This document shows positions 8,980-17,970 of a stretch of DNA of 64,000 nt, piece after piece. The position numbers were made by a program, and so were the translations under genes. The stretch covers positions 1 to 64,000 of the forward strand of contig JBBQSA010000016.1 in the NCBI GenBank assembly GCA_038214295.1, given 5' to 3'. The DNA comes from SHZI01 sp038214295. GTDB taxonomy: Bacteria > Pseudomonadota > Gammaproteobacteria > Steroidobacterales > GCA-2729495. Below the pieces are notes generated by a model. The model did no database searches and was not told the DNA's origin. It saw only the letters and a list, made by a program, of their open reading frames with translations. Numbering within the stretch: position 1 is the stretch's first letter; the number at the start of each line of letters is the position of its first letter.

Positions 8980-10395
8980 ATGTATACAAACGTTTGGTAC
9001 GTCGCGGGTTTCAGCAAGGACCTGACCGACGAGCCCATCAAGGTGCGGATGCTCGGCGCCGACCTCGTCCTGTTCCGGGAGATGGACGGTACCCCGAGGT
9101 GCATCAGCAACATCTGCCCGCACCGGGGGTCGAGCCTGGCTTCCGGCGTCCTCTACAAGGATGGAACCCTCGCCTGCCCGTTCCATGGCTATCGCTTTAA
9201 CGGCCACGGCGACTGCACGCTGGTGCCGTCTCGCCGTGACCACGAGGTCCAGGCCGTGGCGCCCCGCATGCGTACCGATGCCTATGCGGCGGTCGAGAAA
9301 TACGGCTGCATCTGGGTGTGCCTGGGCGACGATCCGGACGCCGCTTCTCCCATCTTTGACATGCCTGAATGGGGCGATTCCGGGTGGAAGGTCACCACCA
9401 ACGAGGAAGTCTGGGAAGCCGACTACCACACCTGCAAGTTCACGAATCTCGATCCTGTGCATTTGCCCATCGTCCACGGGATATCGTTCCAGGGCACCGG
9501 CAATCCCGTTCAGCCGCCCACGCCGAAAATCACCGCGACAGAGCACGGCTTCACGTCCGTCATGCGTTCCAACCCGACACCGAGTGAAGGGGTGTGGTCG
9601 GAGATGCGGGAGAAGGGCACCCAGGTCGAGTCGATCATGCGGTTCTTCGTGCCGGGGCTCACGCTGAGCGGGCGGGTCGAGCTCGGTGGTGTCGGCTCCG
9701 GCAAGTTCAATCTCTTCTACGAGTTCACGACACCGATTGATGAGCACCGGACCGTGATGCGGCACCTGTTGTTCCGCAACTACCGGATGGAAGACGACTT
9801 CGATGACGAGCACACGCGCCGCAATCTCCAGAATATTCACCAGGACAAGGACCTGGCGGAGTCGCAGCGGCCGCTCGTAGCCCAGGCCGGGCCAAATCCT
9901 GACGGCGTCTATACCCACGATGAAGACAGGATCATGCTGACCTACTGGGGTCTCATGGAGATCATGCGCGACAAGGGCTGGCAGATCGACCAGTCAAAGC
10001 TGAAGGCCCCGGACCAGGAGGTCCGCATCATCCCGTCGCCCAATCGCAAAGCTGCACCCGATGGCTGGGTGTACCCGGCTATGTCCCGGATCGCGCCCGG
10101 CGAGTCCACCGTGGTGTCGGTGAAGGCCCTGAAGTACGCGGATATCGACCACATCCAGCCGACCCGGCCCAAGGACTTCGGCCAGTCGGAACCGGTCAAG
10201 CCCCGGGATGCCAAGTCCAAGGCAACACTCGAGTGGGAAGACGAGGCGCTGGCCCGCGTCCAGAAGGCCCCGGGTTTCATCCAGCCGATGATCATCGCGA
10301 ACGCGGAGAAAGCGGCCAGGAGCGCCGGCACCAACTTCGTTACGGTCAAGCTCCTGGATGAACTCCAGGCCAAGCAGAACGCCGAGGGCGCCTAG
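8980..10395 (+). CDS. Rieske-type aromatic ring-hydroxylating oxygenase, alpha subunit
   Basis: A 471-residue protein from ATG 8980, preceded by CAGGAG. The Rieske [2Fe-2S] site is C46-x-H48 with C66-x2-H69. The mononuclear iron site shows the D158-x2-H161-x4-H166 pattern of the family, and a C-terminal catalytic fold with an acidic third ligand is expected. Such proteins activate dioxygen to hydroxylate or demethylate aromatic or polycyclic compounds with electrons from a reductase. No ferredoxin or reductase gene is adjacent, so electrons must come from elsewhere. An SDR dehydrogenase follows by 29 bases and could oxidise the product. The substrate is unknown. Confidence 0.9.
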   Translation: MYTNVWYVAGFSKDLTDEPIKVRMLGADLVLFREMDGTPRCISNICPHRGSSLASGVLYKDGTLACPFHGYRFNGHGDCTLVPSRRDHEVQAVAPRMRTDAYAAVEKYGCIWVCLGDDPDAASPIFDMPEWGDSGWKVTTNEEVWEADYHTCKFTNLDPVHLPIVHGISFQGTGNPVQPPTPKITATEHGFTSVMRSNPTPSEGVWSEMREKGTQVESIMRFFVPGLTLSGRVELGGVGSGKFNLFYEFTTPIDEHRTVMRHLLFRNYRMEDDFDDEHTRRNLQNIHQDKDLAESQRPLVAQAGPNPDGVYTHDEDRIMLTYWGLMEIMRDKGWQIDQSKLKAPDQEVRIIPSPNRKAAPDGWVYPAMSRIAPGESTVVSVKALKYADIDHIQPTRPKDFGQSEPVKPRDAKSKATLEWEDEALARVQKAPGFIQPMIIANAEKAARSAGTNFVTVKLLDELQAKQNAEGA

Positions 10396-10424
10396 CGCCC
10401 GGCAAACGGCAACAAGGGCCAGGA

Positions 10425-11219
10425 ATGAAGCAGCAGGGAGAACTCGACGGCAAGGTGGTGATCGTGACCGGCGGGACCATGGGCATCGGCCTGGGCATGG
10501 CAACCAGGCTGGCGAAACACGGCGCCAGGGTGATCATCACCAGCCGCCACAGCGACGCCGGGGCCGAAGCGCTGGAGTGGCTGCGCACCGCCGCAGCCTG
10601 CAAGGCCGGTGATGTCGCCTATTTCCAGATGGACATCTGCAGCGAGGCTGACAACGAGGCCGTCGTGAAGTTTGCGGCGGATACCTATGGCCGGCTGGAT
10701 GCCATGGTCAACAACGCGGTCTTCCCGGGCGATTTCCAGTTGCTGGCGGACGAGTCCCTGGAGAGCTTCGAGCAGGTGATGAGGACCAACGTGAGCGGCA
10801 CGTTTCTGGGTATGAAACACGCCATCAAACAGTTCCTTGCGCAGGGCGCAGCGACCGGCGACAACTACTCGATTATCAACATCAGCTCGGGCGCCACCCG
10901 TGACACGGCCATGCGCATGGCACCCTACATCGCCTCCAAGCTGGCGGTGGAAGGCCTCACGCAGGCCGCCGCCCTGGAGTACTCGCGGCAGGGCATTCGC
11001 ACCAACACCCTCCTGTTCGGCGTGTTCGCCACCGAGAAGGCCAACCAGCTTCACCAGGCGATGCCAGCTGTGCGGGAGAAGAATGCCGCCAAGCACCACG
11101 TCGGCCGATTCGGCGACCCGGAGCACGACGCCGGCGAAGCGGCTGCCTACCTGATTTCGGAGCGCAGTACTTTTGTCACGGGCACTACAATCCGCATCGA
11201 CGGTGGTATGAGCCTCTAG
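10425..11219 (+). CDS. SDR-family NAD(P)-dependent oxidoreductase
   Basis: A 264-residue classical short-chain dehydrogenase. The cofactor loop is T15-G-G-T-M-G-I-G22, NNA lies near residue 96, the catalytic serine is in NISSG (154/155), and Tyr168-x3-Lys172 completes the triad (APYIASK). The C-terminus IRIDGGMSL is typical of the family. It interconverts an alcohol and a ketone with NAD(P). Its position 29 bases behind the Rieske oxygenase suggests dehydrogenation of an oxygenation product, but this is inferred from context alone. Confidence 0.92.
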   Translation: MKQQGELDGKVVIVTGGTMGIGLGMATRLAKHGARVIITSRHSDAGAEALEWLRTAAACKAGDVAYFQMDICSEADNEAVVKFAADTYGRLDAMVNNAVFPGDFQLLADESLESFEQVMRTNVSGTFLGMKHAIKQFLAQGAATGDNYSIINISSGATRDTAMRMAPYIASKLAVEGLTQAAALEYSRQGIRTNTLLFGVFATEKANQLHQAMPAVREKNAAKHHVGRFGDPEHDAGEAAAYLISERSTFVTGTTIRIDGGMSL

Positions 11220-11237
11220 CCGCCCTTGTCGGGGCGG
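11220..11237. terminator. Short hairpin between convergent genes
   Basis: CCGCCC (11220-11225) and GGGCGG (11232-11237) pair perfectly around a 6-base loop, exactly between the convergent stops at 11219 and 11241. It is short and lacks a T run on either strand; it could serve both directions. Confidence 0.4.
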
Positions 11238-11240
11238 CGG

Positions 11241-13025
11241 TCAGCGGACGAAGCGAATGCTGTCCAGGTAAACCGTGGTCGGTGTGGGCCGCCCGGTCAG
11301 CGTCACAACGAAGCCTGTCTTGATGCTCGAGAGGTCGAGCCCTTTCAGCGGAATGCGGTAGCGCTGCCACTCCTGCTTCAGGATGATTCCGTCAAGGCTC
11401 GTCTTGCCCGAATCGGGATGAGCCCTGTCTTTTTCCAGCAGTCCGACACCGAACTTGACGTGCTCCCCCCCGTATTCGCCGCGAGCCCATAACTCCAGGT
11501 ACGAAGCCCCTCGCAGGTCAAAGCCGCCGTCCTGGTCGCCCCAGTTGTTAGGGGGGTTCTGCCAGGCCACGCCGACCCAGCCGGCTTCACCGACGTAGCG
11601 CAGTCTGATGCAGGCCTTGCCCGCGTACGGGTTCCCGGCGTGGTCCCCGTCCAGCGTCAGGGACTCGATGGACCCCATCCAGCCGGATGGCACCCAGGGC
11701 ATGCCCTCGAAATCGTCGTCGTAGACAGACACGGGAAAGCGGGTACGGACTTCACCCTTGACCAGCAGCGGCACGTTGGCCGTCGCCGCGTTTCCCTGGT
11801 CATCGTAGGCGTAGAAGAAGAGGCGGTAAGCCCCCGGGTCCACGGGCATGCGAAGTCGCGCACCGTGGACGTCACCCTTGAGAATTGCGCCCTCGATGTC
11901 GGGCAAGTTCGGTCGGAAGTCACCGCCAGTTGCATACTCGCTGGATTCCGGGCGCAGTACCCAGCGAGCACGCAACGGGCCATCCTCGGGATCGGCAACG
12001 ACAGCAGCCACCCGCAGCTCGGCAGCCGGCGCCAGCCGGTCGTCGCCGTCGATTACCAGGGGCTTCACGGTGGGCGCCAGATTTGCCGGAGGGGCGCCCG
12101 ACCAGAGCTCGGTCATGGTATCGACCGCCCCTAGCCGCGAGCCGTCGTCAAGGAACATGCCGAACCAGGTGGCCGTCGCCTCCATCTTGAAGCCCCAGGC
12201 AAAGACGTAGGAACCCAGCGCGAGCCCTTTTGCCCCGGTAACGGCCCGGTTGTAGACGTCCCGGTAAGAAGCTGCCTTCTCCGTGCTCGTCAGCTCCAGT
12301 GGTGCGCCCCAGGACGTTTTGCTGGTTTCCCAGGCCCCCGGCGGTCCGAACTCGGTGAGCACGTAGGGCTTGGTTCCGCCGGCCTTGCGGTAGCGCTCTG
12401 GCAGGGACGCCGCGCCACCGTACGAGTTGATCCCGTGGATATCGATAGCCGGGCAACGCTCTTGCACGCTCATGACGCGACCACCACCGATATCAGCTGT
12501 CACCGTCATCGTCGGGTGCGCCGGGTCGAGTGCCTTGACCATGGTGGCGATGTCATTGACCGCCGACCACATGGCGGGATCGTCGCCCGCCTCGTAGCCC
12601 TCCATCTCGTTGCCGATACCCCAGAGCAGTACCGCCGGATGGTCCTTGTAACGCAGCACCGCCTGGCGGGCGTGCTCGAGCTGCTCGGCAACCTGCGCCT
12701 TGTCGCGGTAATTGAAGCCATGGCGTTCGTGGCCCAGCCAGATGCCAACCGTCACGCTCAGGCCGAGAGAGTGCGCCTCGTCCAGTAACGCGCCAATGTC
12801 GTCCGCTCCCCAGGTGCGCACGGAATTGGCCCCAGCGGCCGCCAGCTGCTTCAGGGAGCGTTTTCCGCCGGCACCGCGAATGAGGTAGGGTTGGCCGCCA
12901 CGAAACAGCTGCCAGCCTTCCGCTGATTGTCGCAGCTCCACGGGAATGGCTTCAGCCGGCGCTGGGGAGGGCAGCAGCTCCATGCCGATGCACAGCAACA
13001 ACAGCGCAATGGCTGTCCTGCTCAT
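11241..13025 (-). CDS. Secreted glycoside hydrolase, GH2/GH5-like TIM barrel with C-terminal beta-sandwich
   Basis: A 594-residue protein with a Sec signal peptide (about 1-25). A TIM barrel (about 30-310) has the clan GH-A layout: acid/base Glu140 in GIGNEME at the end of strand 4 and nucleophile Glu225 in VLTEFGPPG at strand 7. A middle Ig-like region (about 315-425) and a C-terminal CBM-like jelly roll (about 430-594, ending PTTVYLDSIRFVR) follow. The exact GH family is not certain. Its start lies at the stop of the lipoprotein gene upstream. It is the last gene of the five-gene GH16-led operon, so beta-1,3-glucan or a branch of it is the probable substrate. Confidence 0.8.
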   Translation of the reverse strand: MSRTAIALLLLCIGMELLPSPAPAEAIPVELRQSAEGWQLFRGGQPYLIRGAGGKRSLKQLAAAGANSVRTWGADDIGALLDEAHSLGLSVTVGIWLGHERHGFNYRDKAQVAEQLEHARQAVLRYKDHPAVLLWGIGNEMEGYEAGDDPAMWSAVNDIATMVKALDPAHPTMTVTADIGGGRVMSVQERCPAIDIHGINSYGGAASLPERYRKAGGTKPYVLTEFGPPGAWETSKTSWGAPLELTSTEKAASYRDVYNRAVTGAKGLALGSYVFAWGFKMEATATWFGMFLDDGSRLGAVDTMTELWSGAPPANLAPTVKPLVIDGDDRLAPAAELRVAAVVADPEDGPLRARWVLRPESSEYATGGDFRPNLPDIEGAILKGDVHGARLRMPVDPGAYRLFFYAYDDQGNAATANVPLLVKGEVRTRFPVSVYDDDFEGMPWVPSGWMGSIESLTLDGDHAGNPYAGKACIRLRYVGEAGWVGVAWQNPPNNWGDQDGGFDLRGASYLELWARGEYGGEHVKFGVGLLEKDRAHPDSGKTSLDGIILKQEWQRYRIPLKGLDLSSIKTGFVVTLTGRPTPTTVYLDSIRFVR

Positions 13026-13742
13026 TCAAAACTGGTTTACGAACACAAGACCATTGTCAAAATTCGGCCCTGTCGCCGGCCGGTAGGTGAAACCCCACTC
13101 ACCCAGGACCGACAGAACCTGGATCGTGCCCCCCGGAATCAGCGGCGCGTAACCAGTGGCCTCGGGCCTGTACAGGTCATCGGCAACCTTCTCATTGAGC
13201 GTAGCCGGGAACGACACGCCACCGCAGCACTCAAAGAAGGTTACTGACCCAAAGAAATTTTCCAGGACGGAACGGTACGCCTTCAGAGCCTGTTCCTTGA
13301 CAAGTGGGTCGCCAGCCGCACTGAACAACTCGTGCAATGCCCGGGCCGTGTACCACTGGTTCTCGCCGCTGGGACGTCGTGCCAGAGCCGTTGCCCAGAG
13401 ATAGAAGCGCGCTTTGGCCCCCGTGGGCCCTGCCGGAATGGCATTGTTCAGTTCGAACTTGGTCTGCGCGTCCGGATTGTTGACGTCGAACTCTGCAACT
13501 GCGACCGACAGGAATGGATTCTCCGGATCCTCGAGGATGCACGTTTCGGTATTGATGCCCGCCTCCACACAAGCGAGGTTCAGAAGCGTGTCGGTCGGCA
13601 GGATGATCGAGCTGATCACATCCCCGTCACCGCTGCCTGGTGATCCGCAGCTGGTAAGGATGACAGCAACCAGGCTGCATAACGTCAATCTCAGCCCATT
13701 GGCAACGGCCCGACAGGCGGTTTGTGAATATTGGTTTCTCAT
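13026..13742 (-). CDS. Lipoprotein of unknown function in the glucan operon
   Basis: A 238-residue protein with an N-terminal hydrophobic segment and lipobox LTSC (cysteine near residue 32). The mature part has about 200 residues including a paired-cysteine segment (FFECCGG). Nothing in it is recognised as a catalytic or carbohydrate-binding motif. It sits between two predicted glycosidases with gaps of 33 and 0 bases, so it is clearly part of the operon. It could bind oligosaccharides or act as an accessory to the barrel fusion protein; that is a guess from position. Confidence 0.6.
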   Translation of the reverse strand: MRNQYSQTACRAVANGLRLTLCSLVAVILTSCGSPGSGDGDVISSIILPTDTLLNLACVEAGINTETCILEDPENPFLSVAVAEFDVNNPDAQTKFELNNAIPAGPTGAKARFYLWATALARRPSGENQWYTARALHELFSAAGDPLVKEQALKAYRSVLENFFGSVTFFECCGGVSFPATLNEKVADDLYRPEATGYAPLIPGGTIQVLSVLGEWGFTYRPATGPNFDNGLVFVNQF

Positions 13743-13775
13743 TGAACTGATTCCCCGGCGATGCGCGTTTGACTG

Positions 13776-16700
13776 CTAGAACGCGAACGTGAAGTAGAAA
13801 ACGGTCTGGAACAGATAATCATTCTGGCCAGCCAGGTATTCACCATCTGGCGAACTCTCATCAGTCGTCCTGTACAAGGCCCTGATGCCTACCCGGGTGG
13901 AAAGCAGTTCATCGCGACGGTCATCAAGAAGGATCGAATAGTCCAGCTTGTACTGCTCAGGGAAGGTTAAATTGAACTGGCGCTGGAAATCGTAGGGGCC
14001 CCAGGCATCCTTCTTGAAATAGCCCGAAATGATGTGCCGGTCGCGCAGAACGACTTTACCCGCCAGCTCATAGAACCTGCGAGCACCGCCCTCCGCGTTG
14101 CCGGTCGACTGATCGAAGCCGGCAAGCAGGTTCAGGATGTATCTGGCGTTGACGCTCGGGTTGAACACCATCCTGCTTGAGACTCTCCAGACGTCCTCCT
14201 TGGGCAGTCCTGCACCAAATGAGGCGTTTTTCCCCGTCGGTTCGAAGAAAAACTGATAGGAGTCAGTGGGCGTTGGATACTGGGTGTAGTTGGCTCCGAC
14301 GTTGAAGGCGAAGGCGGCATCTTCGCGCCTGTCATTGTCCCAGGCGTAGAAGGGCGTGGCGCCGGTGGGATCCCAGGTCACAAAAAGTTCGGCAGCCCTT
14401 GCGTCCCTGTTGCCCAGAACCGCAAACGGATCGTCGTCCCGGTTTCGCGGAGTCACGCCCGGGAACAAGGTTGTTCCGCCGGGGTCAATTGCTGCAGGGA
14501 TGAAGGGATTGGCATCCACGAGATTATTGCGATAGAGCGCCCGCGGAAAGACCATGAAATTGCCGAAGTTCATCATGACGCCGGCTTCAATCTCTTCTTT
14601 GTTGCCCAGGTCCGCATAGGGCAGGCGTGTGCCAAATTCCTCGAGTGTTGCGCCACCATCGGCCACCAGGCCCGCGTATTGACCGGCCACATACGCTTGC
14701 GCACCGAGCAGGTCAAAGCTCAGCCTGGCCTTCAGGCCAAGCGTGTCCTTGAAGTCGATCTGGTCGAGAATGATGTCGTCGCCCGACACACGCACGTACG
14801 TCTCATCGACTTTTTCAGTGGCCGCCATGATCCCGCCGACCTCGAGTACTACCTTGTCGGTGAGACTTGTCTTTCCGTACAGCGTTGTCTGGCGCGTCTG
14901 TCTCTCGGTGGCCCCCGTGGAATTGGCACCTTGATCTTGTCTGGCTATGTCTTCGGAGTGCATGAACGTATAGGCGACTGGTCCCAGGGTGGAGCTGTAC
15001 TTCAGCACCGCTTTCGGGTTTGCCCCCCAGTAGACTTCCGGCCCCAGGATCACTTTCAGCCCCTCGAGTGTTCCCTTCCCGGCGAACTCGACGCCGGCGG
15101 GTGCCTTCGCATTCCAGATGTCCTCGCCGGCCATGTCCGTTGCCTCGCGCACGAGGCCGAAGAAATCACCTTCGTATTTCCAGTGGTAGCGGGGCGTGTG
15201 GTAGAAGGCCGTGAAGTCGAGGGCTTCTCCCCGGTACGTTGCGTCGAAGTCGTAAATCTCGACTCTTTCGCGATCCTTGAAAGTGGTTTCAGTCAGGATA
15301 TTGACCCCATCGACGAATACGGTCTCGGGGATCTGGACCGTTACCGGCAGTCCTCTCCGGCCGTACTGGAATTCCAGGGGCTCCTTGTTGGCCACGTTCC
15401 CCAGGACGTTCACCGTGAATTGGCCGCTTATGCGATCGGTCGGCTGAAACCCGAAATCGAGAAACGCCATTTCGCCGTTCGAGAATTCGGTGCCGTTCTC
15501 GCCCCGCTCGGTGATCGCCTGATCGGTTCCTTTCCAGACCATCTCGCCCATGAGCCGGCCGCCCGTGAAGCTCAGCGTCTGTCGCCTCTCCTTGCTCTCG
15601 GTCTTGAGTTCACGAACTTCGCTCTTGAGCGCGAAGTAGTCCATGTTGAGATCGTTGAAGCTCTGGTTTATCGCGTCCTTCTTGAACTGGTAGGGATCCA
15701 TCTGCCAGACGGCTGACAACACGTCGTAGGCCATCCGGGTCCTGACGGTGTAGACGCCATCGGAGTTCGGTGTACCTAGAGCGGTGATTCCCCACCACTC
15801 CTCATTCATGTTGTTCTGGCCTTCGACAAAGTCATGCGGGTAGCCGCCATTGGCCCATGAGGCATGGGTGTCGTGGATGTCCAGGAACTCTTCCTGTTTG
15901 TACTTCCACCACTCGTCTCGCCACTCGAAGACGAACCCGCCTACGGAGTTGCCTTCTTCGCCATTCCCATAGCTCTTGTTGTACATCTCCTGCCACTGGC
16001 TCTTCAGAATGGTGGCTTGAGCCAGTTGGTCTTCCTGAAACGTCCTCGCGTTGAACGCGTCGCTGCCAAATTCAAAGAACAGGACCGGCAGATCAAGTTT
16101 TGCCTTTACCTCTGCCCACAGTCCCGTAAAGCTCTTGCCCCGGTAGGCATTGACCCCCAGAAGGTCCATGTCCTTGCAATACTCGGCGATCAGGTCGATG
16201 TACTGAAGATCCCCATTGACGATGGTGAAGGGATGGTTCTGGTCAATCGTCTTGCCGGCACGCATGACTTCATTGAACAGGCTGTACAGGTACTTGGCCT
16301 TTTCCCTGTTGCGCTCGCCTTCGGGCAGGTTTTCGATTTCGAAACTCTTCCAGGAGAGTCCGTAGTTGCTTTCGTTACCGAAGGCGAACATCAGCACGCC
16401 CGGTACGTTCTTGTACTGGTTGACCAGTTCCAGCATGTCTTTTTTGAGAGTAGCGCGCGTCAGTTCGTCGGAATAATCAGTGAAAGGGATCCACTTGCCG
16501 CCGACGTTGTACCCATACCGCCCCATCAGCGGATTGATGACCGTCATGATCCCGTATTCCTGGTAGACGTAGGTCACCCATTTGGGCGGCATGAAGCTGA
16601 AACTGCGGATCGTGTTGACGCCCGCGGCTTTCATCAGGCCAAAGTCATAGTCAAGGACCTTCCTGATGAAATCATCGGACTTGCCGTACAGGTTGTAGTT

Positions 16701-16913
16701 GTAATTCTCTCCCCGTGGCGTGTAGCCCCAGTCGACGCCCTTGATGTAGTAGTCCTTCCCGTCGACCTTCAGCTTCCAGCCGTTTTCGTCCTTGTAGGTG
16801 GATACCTTCTCGGCGGCGTTCGCCGGTCCGGGCAACGCAGTGCAGAGAATCAAAATGACTGCCAGCATGCTGCAGATGTAGTTCATTGTGCGGAAGACGG
16901 TCGAATGCGTCAT
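13776..16913 (-). CDS. Glycosidase TIM barrel fused to an outer-membrane beta-barrel
   Basis: A 1045-residue protein from ATG 16913, which begins a signal peptide ending PGPANA and has GAGAG-like purines before it; an ATG at 16961 overlaps the previous stop and is an alternative. Residues about 35-420 form a clan GH-A-like barrel with acid/base Glu181 (FGNESN) and nucleophile Glu281 (FFEFGSD). A short charged, probably coiled-coil stretch (SEVRELKTESKERR, near 450) follows. The last 580 residues are alternating amphipathic beta strands and end in YLFQTVFYFTFAF, an outer-membrane insertion signature with a terminal phenylalanine. It probably displays a glucan-cleaving or transglycosylating domain on a porin-like barrel. 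The family of the catalytic part is unsure. Confidence 0.75.
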   Translation of the reverse strand: MTHSTVFRTMNYICSMLAVILILCTALPGPANAAEKVSTYKDENGWKLKVDGKDYYIKGVDWGYTPRGENYNYNLYGKSDDFIRKVLDYDFGLMKAAGVNTIRSFSFMPPKWVTYVYQEYGIMTVINPLMGRYGYNVGGKWIPFTDYSDELTRATLKKDMLELVNQYKNVPGVLMFAFGNESNYGLSWKSFEIENLPEGERNREKAKYLYSLFNEVMRAGKTIDQNHPFTIVNGDLQYIDLIAEYCKDMDLLGVNAYRGKSFTGLWAEVKAKLDLPVLFFEFGSDAFNARTFQEDQLAQATILKSQWQEMYNKSYGNGEEGNSVGGFVFEWRDEWWKYKQEEFLDIHDTHASWANGGYPHDFVEGQNNMNEEWWGITALGTPNSDGVYTVRTRMAYDVLSAVWQMDPYQFKKDAINQSFNDLNMDYFALKSEVRELKTESKERRQTLSFTGGRLMGEMVWKGTDQAITERGENGTEFSNGEMAFLDFGFQPTDRISGQFTVNVLGNVANKEPLEFQYGRRGLPVTVQIPETVFVDGVNILTETTFKDRERVEIYDFDATYRGEALDFTAFYHTPRYHWKYEGDFFGLVREATDMAGEDIWNAKAPAGVEFAGKGTLEGLKVILGPEVYWGANPKAVLKYSSTLGPVAYTFMHSEDIARQDQGANSTGATERQTRQTTLYGKTSLTDKVVLEVGGIMAATEKVDETYVRVSGDDIILDQIDFKDTLGLKARLSFDLLGAQAYVAGQYAGLVADGGATLEEFGTRLPYADLGNKEEIEAGVMMNFGNFMVFPRALYRNNLVDANPFIPAAIDPGGTTLFPGVTPRNRDDDPFAVLGNRDARAAELFVTWDPTGATPFYAWDNDRREDAAFAFNVGANYTQYPTPTDSYQFFFEPTGKNASFGAGLPKEDVWRVSSRMVFNPSVNARYILNLLAGFDQSTGNAEGGARRFYELAGKVVLRDRHIISGYFKKDAWGPYDFQRQFNLTFPEQYKLDYSILLDDRRDELLSTRVGIRALYRTTDESSPDGEYLAGQNDYLFQTVFYFTFAF

Positions 16914-16960
16914 GGCGCCCACTCTCTGTTTGCTAAAGCCAAAGTGCCTGGAAGTGCTCA

Positions 16961-17926
16961 TCAATGCGCAGTCGTCGGCGTGCGTGCCCCGGAACGCCCG
17001 GCCTGCACGGGACTGCGCTGAAAAACTCTTACGTAATCAACCAGCATGGTCTGGGGAAATGTCTCGCTACCGTCCGGCGGACCCCCGCCGCTGCCGAGCG
17101 TCCCCCCCATGGCCACATTAAGTATAAGGAAGAAGTCATTCAGGAATTCCTCCATGGTGGCCGGATCAATTGTCCTGGTGAAATACGTTTCACCGTCAAC
17201 TTTGGCGACGACGCTGTTCGCGTCCCAATCCACTTCCCAGACGTGGAAGTCGTCGCCAAGTGATCCGGAAAACGTCTTGTACTGGTGATCAAGAACCCAG
17301 CCGTCCGGCAATGAACATGCCCGGGGCGCCTGAATCGTTTCATCGCACCAGTGCATGGCAGTGTGGGTTGTCCGGTCATCTGAATGGAAGTAATGCATTT
17401 CCATGAAATCCATTTCACCGGATTTCGGCCATGCAACGTCCGGGTACCTTGCACCCAGGCTCCAGAATGCGGGCCACGCGCGATGGCCGACGGGCGGCTT
17501 TATTCGCGCAATGATCTTCCCGAACCTGAACTGAAACTTGCCGCGTGACGTAATTTTGGCAGACGTAATCGTTCCGTCGCGTACGCCACACGGAGCGACA
17601 GGACAGCGCGCTGAAATTACCAGGTTGCCATTTTCGACACGTACGTTGTCGCGGGAAGCGGTATACAACTGCCATTCGTTATTGCCCCATCCGTCTTTGT
17701 TTGGGCCGTATCCGGTCTCTATGGACCAATTTGCGGAGGCTGGCACGGTGCCGTTGTCGAATTCGTCTGCAAATACCAGGACAAAATCGTCGCCGTTTGA
17801 TGCTGGCCGGGGCGCTCCCGTGAGCGAGTCCCTAGCGCGGCTGGTGCCGCAAGCTGCGAGAACTACGGCGGGAAGCGCCATTGTCAGCGCACGCATCAGG
17901 TGTGTGGATCGCATTGTGGTCGCCAT
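16961..17926 (-). CDS. GH16 laminarinase-type lipoprotein
   Basis: A 321-residue protein with lipobox LAAC (Cys26) and a GH16 catalytic jelly roll filling the rest (about 48-310). The active-site motif is E171-M-D173-F-M-E176, the ExDxxE form with one extra residue that marks the laminarinase branch. WGNNEWQLYT, WPAFWSLG and the late DYVRVFQ strand are also typical. It should cut internal beta-1,3-glucosyl bonds at the cell surface or in the periplasm. It is the second gene of the operon, 44 bases after the longer GH16. The stop overlaps a possible start (ATG 16961) of the barrel fusion gene. Confidence 0.92.
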   Translation of the reverse strand: MATTMRSTHLMRALTMALPAVVLAACGTSRARDSLTGAPRPASNGDDFVLVFADEFDNGTVPASANWSIETGYGPNKDGWGNNEWQLYTASRDNVRVENGNLVISARCPVAPCGVRDGTITSAKITSRGKFQFRFGKIIARIKPPVGHRAWPAFWSLGARYPDVAWPKSGEMDFMEMHYFHSDDRTTHTAMHWCDETIQAPRACSLPDGWVLDHQYKTFSGSLGDDFHVWEVDWDANSVVAKVDGETYFTRTIDPATMEEFLNDFFLILNVAMGGTLGSGGGPPDGSETFPQTMLVDYVRVFQRSPVQAGRSGARTPTTAH

Positions 17927-17970
17927 GACTCGCCAGGAGTGGTCCCCGATGCAAATACGCCTTTCCTGGC

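Noticed and set aside
13776..16913. A separate porin gene after a glycosidase gene
   Set aside because: No stop, start or ribosome site separates the two parts; the frame is continuous, so it is described as one fusion protein.
15864..17021. A 385-residue plus-strand open frame
   Set aside because: It is antisense to the glycosidase-barrel gene and has no family features; the minus-strand protein has catalytic motifs and a signal peptide.
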